A stretch of DNA of 64,000 bases from Schizochytrium sp. TIO01. Lineage: Eukaryota; Sar; Bigyra; Thraustochytrida; Thraustochytriidae. The stretch covers positions 3,036,337-3,100,336 of the forward strand of contig SMSO01000037.1 of assembly GCA_004764695.1 (NCBI GenBank). Reading direction: 5' to 3'. Shown here piece by piece: positions 44,101 through 54,546 of the stretch (position 1 is its first letter; each line of letters starts with the position of its first letter). Made by a program: the position numbers and the translations under genes. The notes under the pieces are model-generated. The model saw nothing but the letters and a program-made list of their open reading frames with translations, was not told the DNA's origin and did not search any database.

Positions 44101-44354
44101 CCGCTTGCTTCGAGGCTCCGCAGGAGCGCCAGCGTGTGAAACGTTTGCTGGCTAAGGAAGAGGCTACTTGCCCAGCTCTCTTTAACAGCTTGCGTAGAGC
44201 CCTTGTGCCTCTTATGGATGCTGATCTCCTGGAGAAGATGGCTGAGGTCACAAAGGAGCGCCAGCAACTGTCCAGTATTCAACAGCGCCGTATCCGTTCA
44301 GCAGTACATAAAGATCAAAAGGTAAAGCAGGACACACCGCCCGAAGAATCATGA
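41154..44354 (+). CDS. Cysteine-desulfurase-like aminotransferase V fused to TtcA-type tRNA thiolase (1066 aa)
   Basis: Residues ~65-540 are a class-V PLP enzyme: TGTGATGAVN (161-170), the Schiff-base Lys316 in STHKFVGG and a cysteine loop RGGCMCAG with Cys464 and Cys466. Residues ~540-780 are a linker with DQTKLFTP, RWFVMPSEV, a basic RKRAPEMEQEPAKRAK stretch resembling a bipartite nuclear signal, and a Cys pair (FICEDNSCF). Residues ~785-1020 match TtcA throughout: PP-loop SGGKDS (817-822), CSFCARMKRG (Cys892, Cys895), AQHLDDLAET, VIRPLAY, and NCPAC followed by ERQRV. In bacteria TtcA uses an iron-sulfur cluster to make 2-thiocytidine at tRNA position 32, with sulfur from the desulfurase IscS. 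Here donor and thiolase appear to be one chain. The first ATG is used; single exon; no mitochondrial presequence seen. Domain calls are firm; the linked reaction is inference. Confidence 0.9.
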   Translation: MSDVENLPKPESDVDTKIAEDSKLPRASDTADPEDMMDEEDGDAFRQFVDVDNVHESNASKNALSAGQTFQRLRENVVGAFSPVETPFGEKPLIYADWTASGRAFAPLETYIRDKVYPFYANTHTSTSITGLQSTCFRTESRQIIQQAVNANTRKDVVLFTGTGATGAVNKLVSVLGLDVPLRMDQPTQARPVVFVGPFEHHSNLLPWRESNAEVVTVPEREDGCGIDRVALEKLLKTYVDRPLLVGAFSAGSNVTGVLEDVDRISAILHRHGALACWDYAAAGPYARIDMNPVLAGEDPDRPFAYKDAVFLSTHKFVGGLNTPGVLVAKKKLFGNAVPGAGNVGGGTVYFVREDGHRYMSNRVEREEGGTPDVVGAIRAGLTFQLKQNVGWENIEKRDCELGKRIGSKLGSHSNLALLGPEWQEEARLPIVSFLVRHESRFLHYNFVSAVLNDVFGIQTRGGCMCAGPYAQRLLGMSQASVEAVEEELLLNPKHSEYLRPGFTRFSLSYFASDAEVDYILDAVCAVADHAWKLLPLYRFNTRTGEWKHRTRFTKFPGRLWLDDANLLGETSSEENIPSEGQASAPDFTKLFSECVEQMHAAVAEAEKETVADQTKLFTPEAAVLRWFVMPSEVHKELNQEASANGESAATGSLMPSAKDTSSPAQESVVGPIDPYKYWAQIREGLPVQPASTSKSDDGLTDAERARKRAPEMEQEPAKRAKTGKKDFICEDNSCFRIRKSDKYPLRTTEVIRSGQAQLMEQNPGETIKVVDEAIVQAAPQKILRPKIPKGILKNVGKALAQWDMIQDGDRLLLGLSGGKDSLALLHVLLHVQAKAPVKFELAACTIDPMTEAFDPSPLIPYMESLGVKYHYMKEPIFDKAKSGSLRGTSICSFCARMKRGALYTCAREHGYNKLVLAQHLDDLAETLMMGLFHNGVARSMMANYEEKKGDVRVIRPLAYVREHETKDFSYAAKLPVINENCPACFEAPQERQRVKRLLAKEEATCPALFNSLRRALVPLMDADLLEKMAEVTKERQQLSSIQQRRIRSAVHKDQKVKQDTPPEES

Positions 44355-46228
44355 AAAGGGCTAGGACACATAATATTGCACATGTAATAACACCAAATAA
44401 TTAAAGAGTGAAATAAGCGCTAGTTTACATGAACTTCAAATTTACAGTTGACTATCATCTAAGATTGCGTGGGGATTAGAAACAAGTCAGTTTCCATATG
44501 TTCTGAAGAACTTTACTTGCACTACTCTTGATAATCAGAAATTCAACTATAGGACAATCATTTGCTTGTTTAATTCACTATTAATTTTCCAGGTTTTTAG
44601 AGATATCATCTCAACATATTAAGTAAAACTTTTGACTTGAATATAAAAAATGAGACAAATATTCGATTTGCATGAGAGATTTTCAAAGAGCTGCCTAATA
44701 GCCGTTCAAAGTTGATCAAACCTTGGGCAGACAGATGTCAATGAAATTTCCAATGTGTTGCTTCATTTCAAGAGCAGGGAAGTTTGGAAAGCAAGGCAAC
44801 TGGACACAGTGGATATATGACAAGTTCTTGTCGACTAGATTCGTCTTTTCTTTCAATGGTTGAACCTTTTCCATCTCTAAATCTGCAAATAAATACTGAA
44901 CTTCTCTTCTCATTATCAGCAGTTCCTCTTTCACAAATTCCATATGGTTCCCTCGCCACGTACCTACAGTCCAAGCTAGATGGACAATTTACTGCAACAA
45001 TTCAGTTTTTGGGGCCATGGACTGTGTCTCGCGCATGCCAATGTTAATTTGTCCCAGGATTTGTGCAAACTCTGGACGGATAGCGAACTATCAAAAGCGG
45101 CCATTAAAACCAGCTGCTCCTTTGCTTTGTCTTTTCCCCACATTGCGCATCGCAATTGTTTCTGCCAACCTAGCTTGCTACGGGTTTACATATTGCACAC
45201 AAAAATCTCAAAGACCCGAGGCTCCGTTCCTCTCCGTTGAGAATGGACGCCGACTCCCCGTTGATACTTCCTTGTTCTATGAACTAACGTAACCGGACAT
45301 TGTACAGGTGTAGACAACCTGCTGACCGCTAAGGAGGTGTACGTGCGGCACCCACACGAGAGGAAGTCCACACAAAGGCTCCTTTGCTAGGGCGTATAAC
45401 TTGTTGTCGAGAATCCAGTATGACAGTTGACACTACTTGGACAATATTTACGGGGGGGAGTCTGGGTTTTTCGAGTGTGAGTCTCTTTTCTGGGCAGTCT
45501 TTGCATATGGGGAAGAAGCTACTAAGTGCAAGCTTTGTCGGCACCGTTTTCACCGTTCCTGGCAAAGATGATCACTTTGATCCTGTTACTGCTATGCTAC
45601 TTTCTTGTGCAAAATTGTCTCATCGATGGGACCATTCACCGCCTCGTAGCAACATTTCAACTATGGTCCTTAGTAACATTTTTTGTTTAAATATTAAAAA
45701 GGAATAAATAAAATATTATATTTTAATATATATAGGCCTATACGATTTAGAAATATAATAAAAAATATTCTAAAGCTAAGACATTATTCGTTGCTTTCCC
45801 AAGTATGTGAAATGCGGAGCTCGTGGTCCAAGATTATCCGACTCTGCGCCAGCCTGCCAGCTCCTCTACCAAGGCTCTATTGTGCACTATATGCTGGGCC
45901 TTTAGTGATCACTCAAGGGAATGAGACATTGGACTACCCCCGTGGCCATTATCATGAGGCATGTGTCATGTGGAGTGAGTATGTGATAGATACTATTGGT
46001 TTCAACACCTGCTGGCCTCTTGAATAATTACATCTTCAATTTTGTTTGTTTGTAGTAGGATGAAGTTGTCTCCCATCATTTACTTCTTTTTTAATGAAAA
46101 CCAAGTCTGTCTCGAATCGAAGAATAGCGGTCTCACCTCCTTTCCTTTGGATTGCTAGTGTAATGAGATACCTTATCTGTTTTTGGTGTGCCTTGTTTTG
46201 CCTCGGTTCGCTGAGGAGTATGAAAGCA

Positions 46229-46297
46229 AAAGAAGAAGAAGAAGAAGAATAAAAGAAGAAGAGGATCCCAGGCCTGTCTATGAAGAAGAAGAAGAAG
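46229..46297. repeat. (GAA)n tracts
   Basis: Two GAA-rich blocks (46229-46263 and 46281-46297) separated by a short unique segment. Confidence 0.88.
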
Positions 46298-47401
46298 TAG
46301 CTCCTACATAAGAAGAGTTGAACACGGTTCGTTACTGTGAGCAACTCGGCGTGGGTACCCGTGCTTTTGAGTTTCCAAGCTTAATAAGCGTCGACAAATC
46401 AGGTATCCAAGGTTAGCATTCAGCTCTTCCAAATGCCTATGTAATTGGAAACATCATTTGTGCTCCGCCATGCTACCTACCCCATACCGCTGCTACTAAT
46501 ACTAGCTAGCTAGGCAGAAGAAAGAAGTCCTGTGTGTTAACAGTCTTTCCGTGGCCCACTGTGGGTACGGCTGCTTAGTAGGCGCTTAGGGACTATTTCT
46601 GGCTCAGGAGCACGGCAGTTGACGTACGCGGTTAGAATCGCTTTCGGGTTTGAGCTGCTCCAAAAGATGCTCCATAAGGACCCCGAAAACTTCCTAATCA
46701 TCGCGTACCCTTCGCATGCCGTAAACCACGGAGCAACAGCCATCCCAAGTAAGTTTTCAACCCACCCCGAATCGCTCTTCGCGTTCCCAACACCACTAAT
46801 CGTTCCGAAAGTCGGAGCCTCCACCTTGGCAGAGAAAGGCCTCTTTATCGTCTTGGAGCCATGTCATTACACCACTTTCGGATTCCACTGAGCGCTCAGC
46901 CATTCGAGGACCCTTCTGCGCGGACGTATCCTTCTGCTTCCGCCATCAAACGCCATCGTCAGTCAATCTGAAGATATGGTTTCTGTCACAAGTCAATCCG
47001 AATTGGAGGCATCATAACAGACACTGACGCACTCACTCATGAGAGCAAAACACAAATAAACAGATAAATAGTTAAAATAATTAATTAGCCGTGGCGCTCA
47101 CTTCTCTCTCCCATCGAAAACCTGGAGAACCAAGCGTCATCTCGCAAACGAGTCATCGCCGCCCATCGCAAAGATCGCAATGGACCTGAAGGCTTTTCCG
47201 GGAGCATCGCAAGCTCTCGAGCAGAGTCATCCATGCCTCAGCCAACCAACCATCCAACCCAAATCAACTTGCTGTCTTGGGGCCTGGTCCCCGAGTACCA
47301 ACCCCAATGAATTCTAATTCTCCGGTGCCTTTTCCCCTTCTTTCTCTTCTTTTAATCTCGAACTTACTATTACAGTACACACCCTGAGCTGGCTTTGAGC
47401 G

Positions 47402-47436
47402 CATACATACATACATACATACATACAATACATACA

Positions 47437-47467
<31 letters not shown>

Positions 47468-47797
47468 CATACATACATACATACATACATACATACATAC
47501 ATACATACATACATACATACATACATACATACATACATACATACATACATACATACATACATACATACATACATACATACATACATACATACATACATAC
47601 ATACATACATACATACATACATACATACATACATACATACATACATACATACATACATACATACATACATACATACATACATACATACATACATACATAC
47701 ATACATACATACATACATACATACATACATACATACATACATACATACATACATACATACATACATACATACATACATACATACATACATACATACA
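47402..47797. repeat. Long (ATAC)n microsatellite, about 396 bp
   Basis: Roughly 99 tetranucleotide units, with two small interruptions near 47427 and 47437 and otherwise essentially perfect. It is open in several frames as Tyr-Ile-His-Thr or Met-Tyr-Val-Cys repeats, which are not genes. Confidence 0.97.
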
Positions 47798-48137
47798 GTG
47801 TGATACACACCATGAAACCTGGTATTTCTTCGGCGGAGACACGCTCTCCCACCGTCCTGCGGACACCTCTGAAGCGATGGGGACCCGAACCAGCCTCAGG
47901 TTCTCCATCTCTTCACCTGTATTATTTCGATTTCGATTTCGTCTCCCTGGTTCACGGGCCCTTTTTGCCGAATAGTTCCTCATCAACTTACAACATTATA
48001 ACTTTTTAATTTTTTATAATAGATGGAAATAGCCGATGGAAAGCCAGGTTGAAAGAAAGAGACCATGCTGATGATTCCCCTTTTCAATCAATAGCCATGC
48101 GATAGGAGACCCTAGTCCCGATCCAGTGCAACGGCGA

Positions 48138-48224
48138 AGAAAGAAAGAAAGAAAGAGAGAAAGAAGGAAAGAAAGAAAAGAAAGACAGAGAGTTTCGCTC
48201 TTTTTCGCTCTTTTTCGCTCTTTT
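48138..48224. repeat. (GAAA)n tract and TTTCGCTC triplicate
   Basis: Purine tract 48138-48192, then three copies of an ~11-bp unit containing TTTCGCTC. Confidence 0.85.
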
Positions 48225-49240
48225 AAGTGACAGAGTTCCTCGTTGCTGCGATAGTAGAAGAGCTCAGGTCCTCGTTTGCAACTCATCTGTAGCTAGCAAG
48301 CTGTCGATGCGGCCTGAGACCGAAGCCGTCCTCAGACATGCTCAGACGGGAGTACGCGATGCAACTCAGAGCCTTCTGAGGTCGGCGTCACCTGTAGAAG
48401 CAGAGACCCCCCTTCTTCAACTCCAATCCGCAGCCAGACATCCAAAACGAGTTCTTCGACAACTTACGGCTAATTTCGCCATATTCTGCCCAGTCATCGA
48501 ATGAAGGATCAAATGAACAACCAATGGCCGTCAACTCAACCAGGTCTCGAGGACCAAAACGGCTGAAAACCATAACTTCTCGAGGGGGATCCGCTGGCTC
48601 GAACCCTGCCGGGAGACTCCGTAGGAAAGTTAGAGGCTCAAGTTTCTAAACAGGTATATGTATTTCAAGAAGTGGAGTGAGTTAGCATTATGAGAAAGAA
48701 AGAAAGAAAGAAGAGAAGAGAAAGAGAGAGAGAGTCATAGAAGACTGCAGGTGACTCGGGGGTGTGTCTTTCATGATTTCCTCGTTTTCAAAAGTCCCAA
48801 ATCAGCATGATTGCAATAATCCACTTCCTGCTACACTGGTCCCCGACCAAGTCCGGGGAGGCCACGCTCTGTCTGCCTGAGTGGATTCCATGGGCGTGCT
48901 TCTCTTAGTGAACACCGCCACCTACAACAGTCATATCTAGCTCATTCACTTTAATTAGTTGATTCATGCAATTGGACTTTTGATTGATAGATAGATAGAA
49001 AGAAAGACATCGCTGCCTTTTCTGTAGTAATGCTCCTTGGCTATTATTTGATACTCTCAGCATAACATAACCGGCAGTTGCGGCAAGTACGCCAACCAGC
49101 TCCTGTCTCGTGACATCGAACTTCGTTACCTTCACGCACCACTCCGACCGATTTGTAAAACTTCAAGCCGCTGCCGACGCCGCTGCCTGCGCGTACCTGC
49201 CTGGCAGAGCTCTTGAAGCAATGCGAGTTAAGCTGAAGTG

Positions 49241-49374
49241 TTTGTTTGTTTGTTTGTTTGTTTGTTTGTTTGTTTGTTTGTTTGTTTGTTTGTTTGTTTG
49301 TTTGTTTGTTTGTTTGTTTGTTTGTTTGTTTGTTTGTTTGTTTGTTTGTTTGCTTGTTTGTTTTATTTGTTTGT
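49241..49374. repeat. (TTTG)n microsatellite, about 130 bp
   Basis: About 28 perfect TTTG units to ~49351, then imperfect units. Open frames on both strands here (Val-Cys-Leu-Phe and Asn-Lys-Gln-Thr repeats) are artefacts. Confidence 0.96.
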
Positions 49375-51232
49375 GCGTTGTTCATGTGTGATCTCGGCAA
49401 GTGTGAAAGACATTTTACAGAAAGCTTTTTTATTACTTTAAAGCAAGCAAACACCATTTTTACCATATTGAGTCGCTTCAGAGATCAAAGGCTTTGGGTG
49501 CATAAGCTGCGGACGTTCCTCACAGACAGACAGACTGGGGCAGAGACCGGAAGCAAGCAGCTTCATAGCTGGTAGTGAGTACGATGCGACCAGATGCTTA
49601 CGGAAGATGAATCAGACTTGGTTTAGAAACAGCATATAATTTATTCGTACTTCTTTTATTAGTATGCTATCTTATAAAGTGTAACACAAATTATAATTAA
49701 TTATAATTTACAAAAACTTTAACTAATTAATTAAAAGTTTCCTATTCACGCTGTACATACCCAAGCTAATGGCTGCACGGAAGTCGATCGACGATATCCT
49801 TGAGTGCAGAAGGCGAAAAGCTGGAGCTGGAGACCAGGCGAGGGACGCGACAGCGGTTGTCTAATTATGCAGGCTGCATGAGTTATTTTAATTTCAATAG
49901 ATAGATAGTCCAAGCTTGATTCCAACACGCTTTGTTGTTGTTCGTAGTACCCAGCAGCTGGAACTTCTTTCAGAGTCTATCTTAGAACAGGGACTGGTAG
50001 AAGCGCTGAAAGCCTTTCGGCCGCTATGTTACGACGGTGGTCGGCCTGTACTTCAGGAGCTATCGGCCAACTCTTCAAGTCTTGGGCTCGCACACAGGAA
50101 CTTTTACAGGTTTCAGAATGTTCTTTGACATCCCCAGCAGCACAATTTTCTGACTTGGGACAGGAGTTTCAAGTTCTTGTTTCAAGTTATTGATTGATGC
50201 TTTCTCTTCATTTCCACCGTGTATAAAAGTTACAATAATATTGAAAAACATTTTTAATTATATAACAACCTATGCTACTACTATTACTACTAATACCACC
50301 AGTAAGTACAGTAAGTACAGGAAAGTAAAAAAGAAAGAGAGAAAAGCTCACCTTAACAGCCACATGCCATACTACAAAGTTATGCTTTCTGATTTTCGCA
50401 CAGGCGAGGGAAGCAAACCCGAAACTTGAGTCTCGTAGCAAAGCAAGGCATTAAAACAAATCTTGAGGAGATCAGGTCCTAGCAGAACATTCTTCAGTTC
50501 TAAACTGGTCACCGAAGCTAGAATCCGTACGGATTGTAAGAAACAAAGAACTCGTAAGTATCAAACAGAGCTAAGTCTCGAGTATGCGTGATCATACTCC
50601 AAGGGAACTTTCATAGAGAGTTACAGTACAAGTATCATCAAGCCGTCTCTATAGTAGAAGGAACTGCATAATAGCTTCCTTTACTCGAGATGTCTGTTAT
50701 CTTCTGAGAGTATCGGGGTTACACTGATACCACGTCTTTACGCACGCCTCAACTCACCTCACAGACTCCTTTGAGCTCAAATAATCTGAGACGCCTATAC
50801 AAACGTGTTCTCAGTATTCTTTGTGCCCCTTCGCGGTTTGAGATCACTAAACACACCATCCTCAAAGACTCGGTGTATTTTAGCGGGTAAAAGCGCTGAA
50901 GGAGTGCTAGGTAATACTATTAGTGCAAAGACTTGAAGTGTTATGCAGCACTTTGAGGGGGAAGCAAGACAAGTACTGGCCACATTTACATTCAACATAA
51001 AAAGGCCAAATTCATCGTGACACTCGCACATGCTTTGGAATATTGATTACCTTGCTTCATTTTGAGTCTGTCAGAAACTGAAAACTAACGAGCAAGATTT
51101 CTATGTCATACGATTATTTGTGGGGATAAGCAGACTCATTGCAAGGACGCAGTAGGTAGAAAGATTACAACTTTTGGAGCTAACGAGCTAAATTTGAAGG
51201 CAAAGAAGCTACAACAAAACTCAATCAAGATC

Positions 51233-53339
51233 ATGGCTAACTCCAAGGAGATTCACCCCTCTTCGGGCAAGAAGCCTGAAGACGTGGAGATGGCAATGCA
51301 AGGTCTGCGTGACGGCGTTATTGGCGCTTTTAAGCCGGCCCAGACCCCATTTGGTCTCAAGCCTGTGGTCTATGCCGATTGGACTGCCAGTGGTCGTGGA
51401 TACGGTCCATTGGAAGACTACATCCGTAATAAGGTTGTACCGTTTTATGCTAACACACATACGACATCTTCTCTGACGGGTCTTCCAGAGTACTCTCTTT
51501 CGTGAAGAGGCTCGCAAGATTATTGGAGACTCTGTCCACGCGACGAGTGATGATCTCGTCATCTTCACTGGCACTGGTGCGACGGGAGCTGTGAACAAAT
51601 TGGTTACCCTCCTTGGACTTGACTTTAGTGGACGTCTGGATATCCGCGAAAGCGCACGCCCAGTTGTCCTGGTTGGACCCTTTGAGCATCATAGTAACCT
51701 TCTTCCGTGGCGTGAATCCAACGCAGAGGTTATCAATGTTCCCGAGCGCAAGAACGGGCCAGGTGCTGATCAAGAAGTTCTTGAACAACTCTTGAAGCAG
51801 TACAAGAACCGCCCTCTGATTGTTGGCTCCTTCTCAGCTGGCTCAAATGTCACGGGTGTTCTTGAGGATGTCAACGGCGTCTCTAGCCTCCTCCATCGCT
51901 ATGGTGCACTCGCTTGCTGGGATTACGCTGCTGCTGGCCCGTATGCTCATATCGACATGAACCCGGAGCTTCCGAAGAATGACCCGAACTATGGACTGGC
52001 CTACAAGGATGCAGCTTTCATTTCTGTACATAAATTTGTTGGCGGCCTCGGCACTCCAGGTGTTTTGGTAGTCAAGAAGAAGCATTGCACTACTGTTGTT
52101 CCTCACGCTGGAAACATTGGTGGTGGCACTGTGGCCTACGTTCGTGAAGACGGCCAACTTTATCTTCATAATGCCATTGAACGCGAAGAAGGTGGTACTC
52201 CGGACATTGTCGGCGCGATTCGCGCAGGTCTAACCTTTAAACTCAAGGAATCAGTTGGTTGGGAGAACATTGAAAAACGAGAAGTGGAGCTGGGTCATCT
52301 GGTGAACTCCAAGCTGGGTGCACATCCCAAAATTTCTCTGCTTGGGCCGAAATGGGGCCAAGGCCCTCGCCTGTCGATTGTGACCTTTGTTATTCGCCAC
52401 GGCAATAGATTTCTGCATCATAACTTTGTCTCAGCTGTGTTAAATGACATTTTCGGCATTCAAACACGTGGTGGGTGCATGTGCGCTGGTATCTACGCAC
52501 GGCGTGTGCTGGGCATTGATTACAAATCGCTGCTTGCCATGGAGACAGAAATGCTCAAGCAACCTGAGATTGCAAGCTTCATTAAGTTTGGTTTCACTCG
52601 ATTCAGCCTGTCGTACTTTGCCAGCGAAGAAGAGGTGAACTTCATCCTTGACGCTGTTCTTGCCGTGGCTGATCATGCCTGGAAGCTCCTTCCCTTGTAC
52701 AGGTATAACACTCACACTGGTGAGTGGAAACACAAATCTCTGAGTAATGAGACCTTGGACCAACTTTGGCTCAAGGACGCAGAGCTCTTTGATGCACAAG
52801 GCCAAAAGCAGCCTTTGGATACTGTGGATTTGCTTCAGAGAGGTCCGACGCCGGACTTTGATCACCTATTGGCCCAAGGAATCGAGGACATGGTCAAAGC
52901 TGCAGAATCGTCCAAGGTTGAGGTACTTGAAGACCAAACCAAATCATTTACTCATGAAACCAACAATATGCGCTGGTTTGTCTTGCCCTCGGAAGTGTAT
53001 TCTCAGATTTGCGAAGACCGTGAGGCAGCTTTGACTTCGGAGACATTTGGTCCAATCGACCCCTCGCGCTATGAATTACTCAGAGCCACCGAAATGCCTC
53101 ACCAGTATCAGCAAGACATCGAGACTATCTCTGTGGAATCTATGTCGGTTTCGTCGGATATCAGCTCTGATAGCCCCAACATGCGCAATCTGTCATCCGA
53201 CGGTTTTCACAAACCGGCCGCAGATGAGCTGAAGAAGAAAACCATTTCAAAGAAGAAATCCTCCGGAAGCAGATTCTTTGGATGGCTTACTCAACTCCGT
53301 AAGCGTGAAACTCAGCTTGCGATTCAAGTCAGAGCTTAA
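51233..53339 (+). pseudogene. Desulfurase-like paralogue without TtcA, with one +1 frameshift
   Basis: Close paralogue of the PLP half of the upstream fusion gene. The first frame (51233-51505) covers the N-terminus through YADWTASGRGYGPLE and FYANTHTTSS, then meets TGA at 51503-51505. From ~51492 a second frame continues with LFREEARKII, TGTGATGAVN, SVHKFVGG (PLP Lys), RGGCMCAG and on to 53339. Aligning with the paralogue, one extra base near 51491 explains everything; the rest is intact for more than 600 codons. The shared linker DQTKSFT...RWFVLPSEV and GPIDP is kept, but the chain ends in a basic Lys/Arg-rich tail in place of the TtcA domain. The start is an ATG with an ordinary context. 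It may be a young pseudogene, an assembly error, or use a recoding event at TCG-TGA; intact codon structure argues against old decay. Confidence 0.75.
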
Positions 53340-53492
53340 GGACACTTGACACACTCCAAAATGTATAAAGAGCAGTGCCGCACTCTGCATGACATAATTT
53401 ACATAAGAAATAATCATCATTCATAAGTCTACATTTTTCAGTTCCGGAAAAATAGTTTCGATCATATGGTCCTATGATTTTCGCTGTTTTAA

Positions 53493-53690
53493 TAGATGAA
53501 GCAGTCTTAGATTGTATTATATGTGCAATTTTAATAGTGCAGAGGTGACTTTCTTTGTAGATGCATAAGCGTTGTATTGCGTCCATTACCTCTGCACTTT
53601 AACTAGTGTAGAGATGATCACCTTTAAAGATGAAGAAGGACTGCATTGGATTCATCATATGTACAATTTAAACAGTGCAGAGTTGACAAA
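53493..53690. repeat. Three degenerate ~67-bp tandem units
   Basis: Units start near 53493, 53558 and 53627. Each begins with an AGATG-like motif, carries a TTG-ATT core, and ends with a sequence like TTTAA-AGTGCAGAG-TGA. The middle unit is the most diverged. They lie ~150 bp after the paralogue's stop codon. Confidence 0.65.
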
Positions 53691-54237
53691 ACCAAAGCAT
53701 GCGTAAGTAGTACTAAATTATACATCTTTTTAGAGAATTAAATTCATACTCAAGGGTCATATTCAAGATCATTCTTTAAGGACTCATTTCCATAACTTTA
53801 TTTTGCAAGCATACGTTAAGATATCGACAAGTATTTGCCTATTCACAAGTCTTGATGAGGCTCAACGTATCCACAAGTTGTAAAATTCGACACCAAGGTA
53901 AAATCGGATTCCTCAATTTAAAACGATTCTCCATATGACGCTCTTAGGCTTCTGAATTCAAGAGATCTCCCCAATTCTATGGGATTTATGCCAACGCCTT
54001 ATGGCGTTACTTACTCCCCTGGCTATTCATTCAAGCATCGATTTCATAACAGAAAGACTTTTCGATTCTCTCCGTTGTCACTTCTGCTTCAAAACTTCCC
54101 TTCTCGTGTGACCACCAAATCGACGCAACTCCGCATGAATTTCGCAAATCCAGCGCGGCTGCTTTCATTCGTCTCTGTCTGAATTAGCAATCTAAATTAG
54201 CCCAGATAACCGGCGCCTGATCCCGGCGTTGCTACGA

Positions 54238-54546
54238 ATGGGCTTTCTTCTCCTCCTCACGTGTGCTCTTGGGACTGTAGGTTGGTTGGCTTACGAATTA
54301 CAACGCGTTACAGGCGCCACTCTAATAACAGCCGCGCTGAGCCCCTTTTCGAGCCATGATGGCATTACTATGCTCACTTCTCCAAGCGAAACAATTTACG
54401 CTGCGTCTGACCGACTCTGTCACAGGTCGCCTTTCTTTATGGCTGCGAATGACGCCGTTGTTGTCCCAAGTGCAAATATCCGAAGCCAATTCGCCATTGC
54501 ATTGAAGAAAACTTTCACCCTTTGCTTCCGTTTTAACAATCAATAA
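54238..54546 (+). CDS. Unassigned small open frame with hydrophobic start (102 aa)
   Basis: ATG-initiated frame whose first ~20 residues are hydrophobic (GFLLLLTCALGTVGWLAY) and could be a signal peptide or anchor. The rest is polar with Ser, Thr and three Cys and matches nothing I know. It is isolated in a gene-poor region with no supporting context, so it may be chance. Confidence 0.2.
   Translation: MGFLLLLTCALGTVGWLAYELQRVTGATLITAALSPFSSHDGITMLTSPSETIYAASDRLCHRSPFFMAANDAVVVPSANIRSQFAIALKKTFTLCFRFNNQ

Larger units (their letters stand above)
44355..51232. other. Repeat-rich spacer between the two desulfurase-like genes (6.9 kb)
   Basis: No gene recognised. AT-rich DNA holds GAA tracts (46229-46297), a very long (ATAC)n array (47402-47797), a GAAA tract followed by an 11-bp TTTCGCTC repeat (48138-48224), and (TTTG)n (49241-49374). 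Open frames across the arrays are repeat artefacts. Confidence 0.55.

Noticed and set aside
46537-46891. Overlapping frames on both strands in a moderate-GC patch
   Set aside because: Neither has a convincing start or a recognisable family; kept only as a region to check with cDNA.
47264-48009. Long open frames of Met-Tyr-Val-Cys or Tyr-Ile-His-Thr repeats on both strands
   Set aside because: They are translations of the (ATAC)n array, which has no stop codon in these frames; the flanks show no gene-like sequence.
48560-48660. GGTTCGAGCC on the minus strand, resembling a tRNA B box
   Set aside because: The flanking bases do not form a T-stem and no acceptor, D or anticodon arms are present.
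49044-49575. Open frames of Val-Cys-Leu-Phe and Asn-Lys-Gln-Thr repeats
   Set aside because: Translations of the (TTTG)n array.
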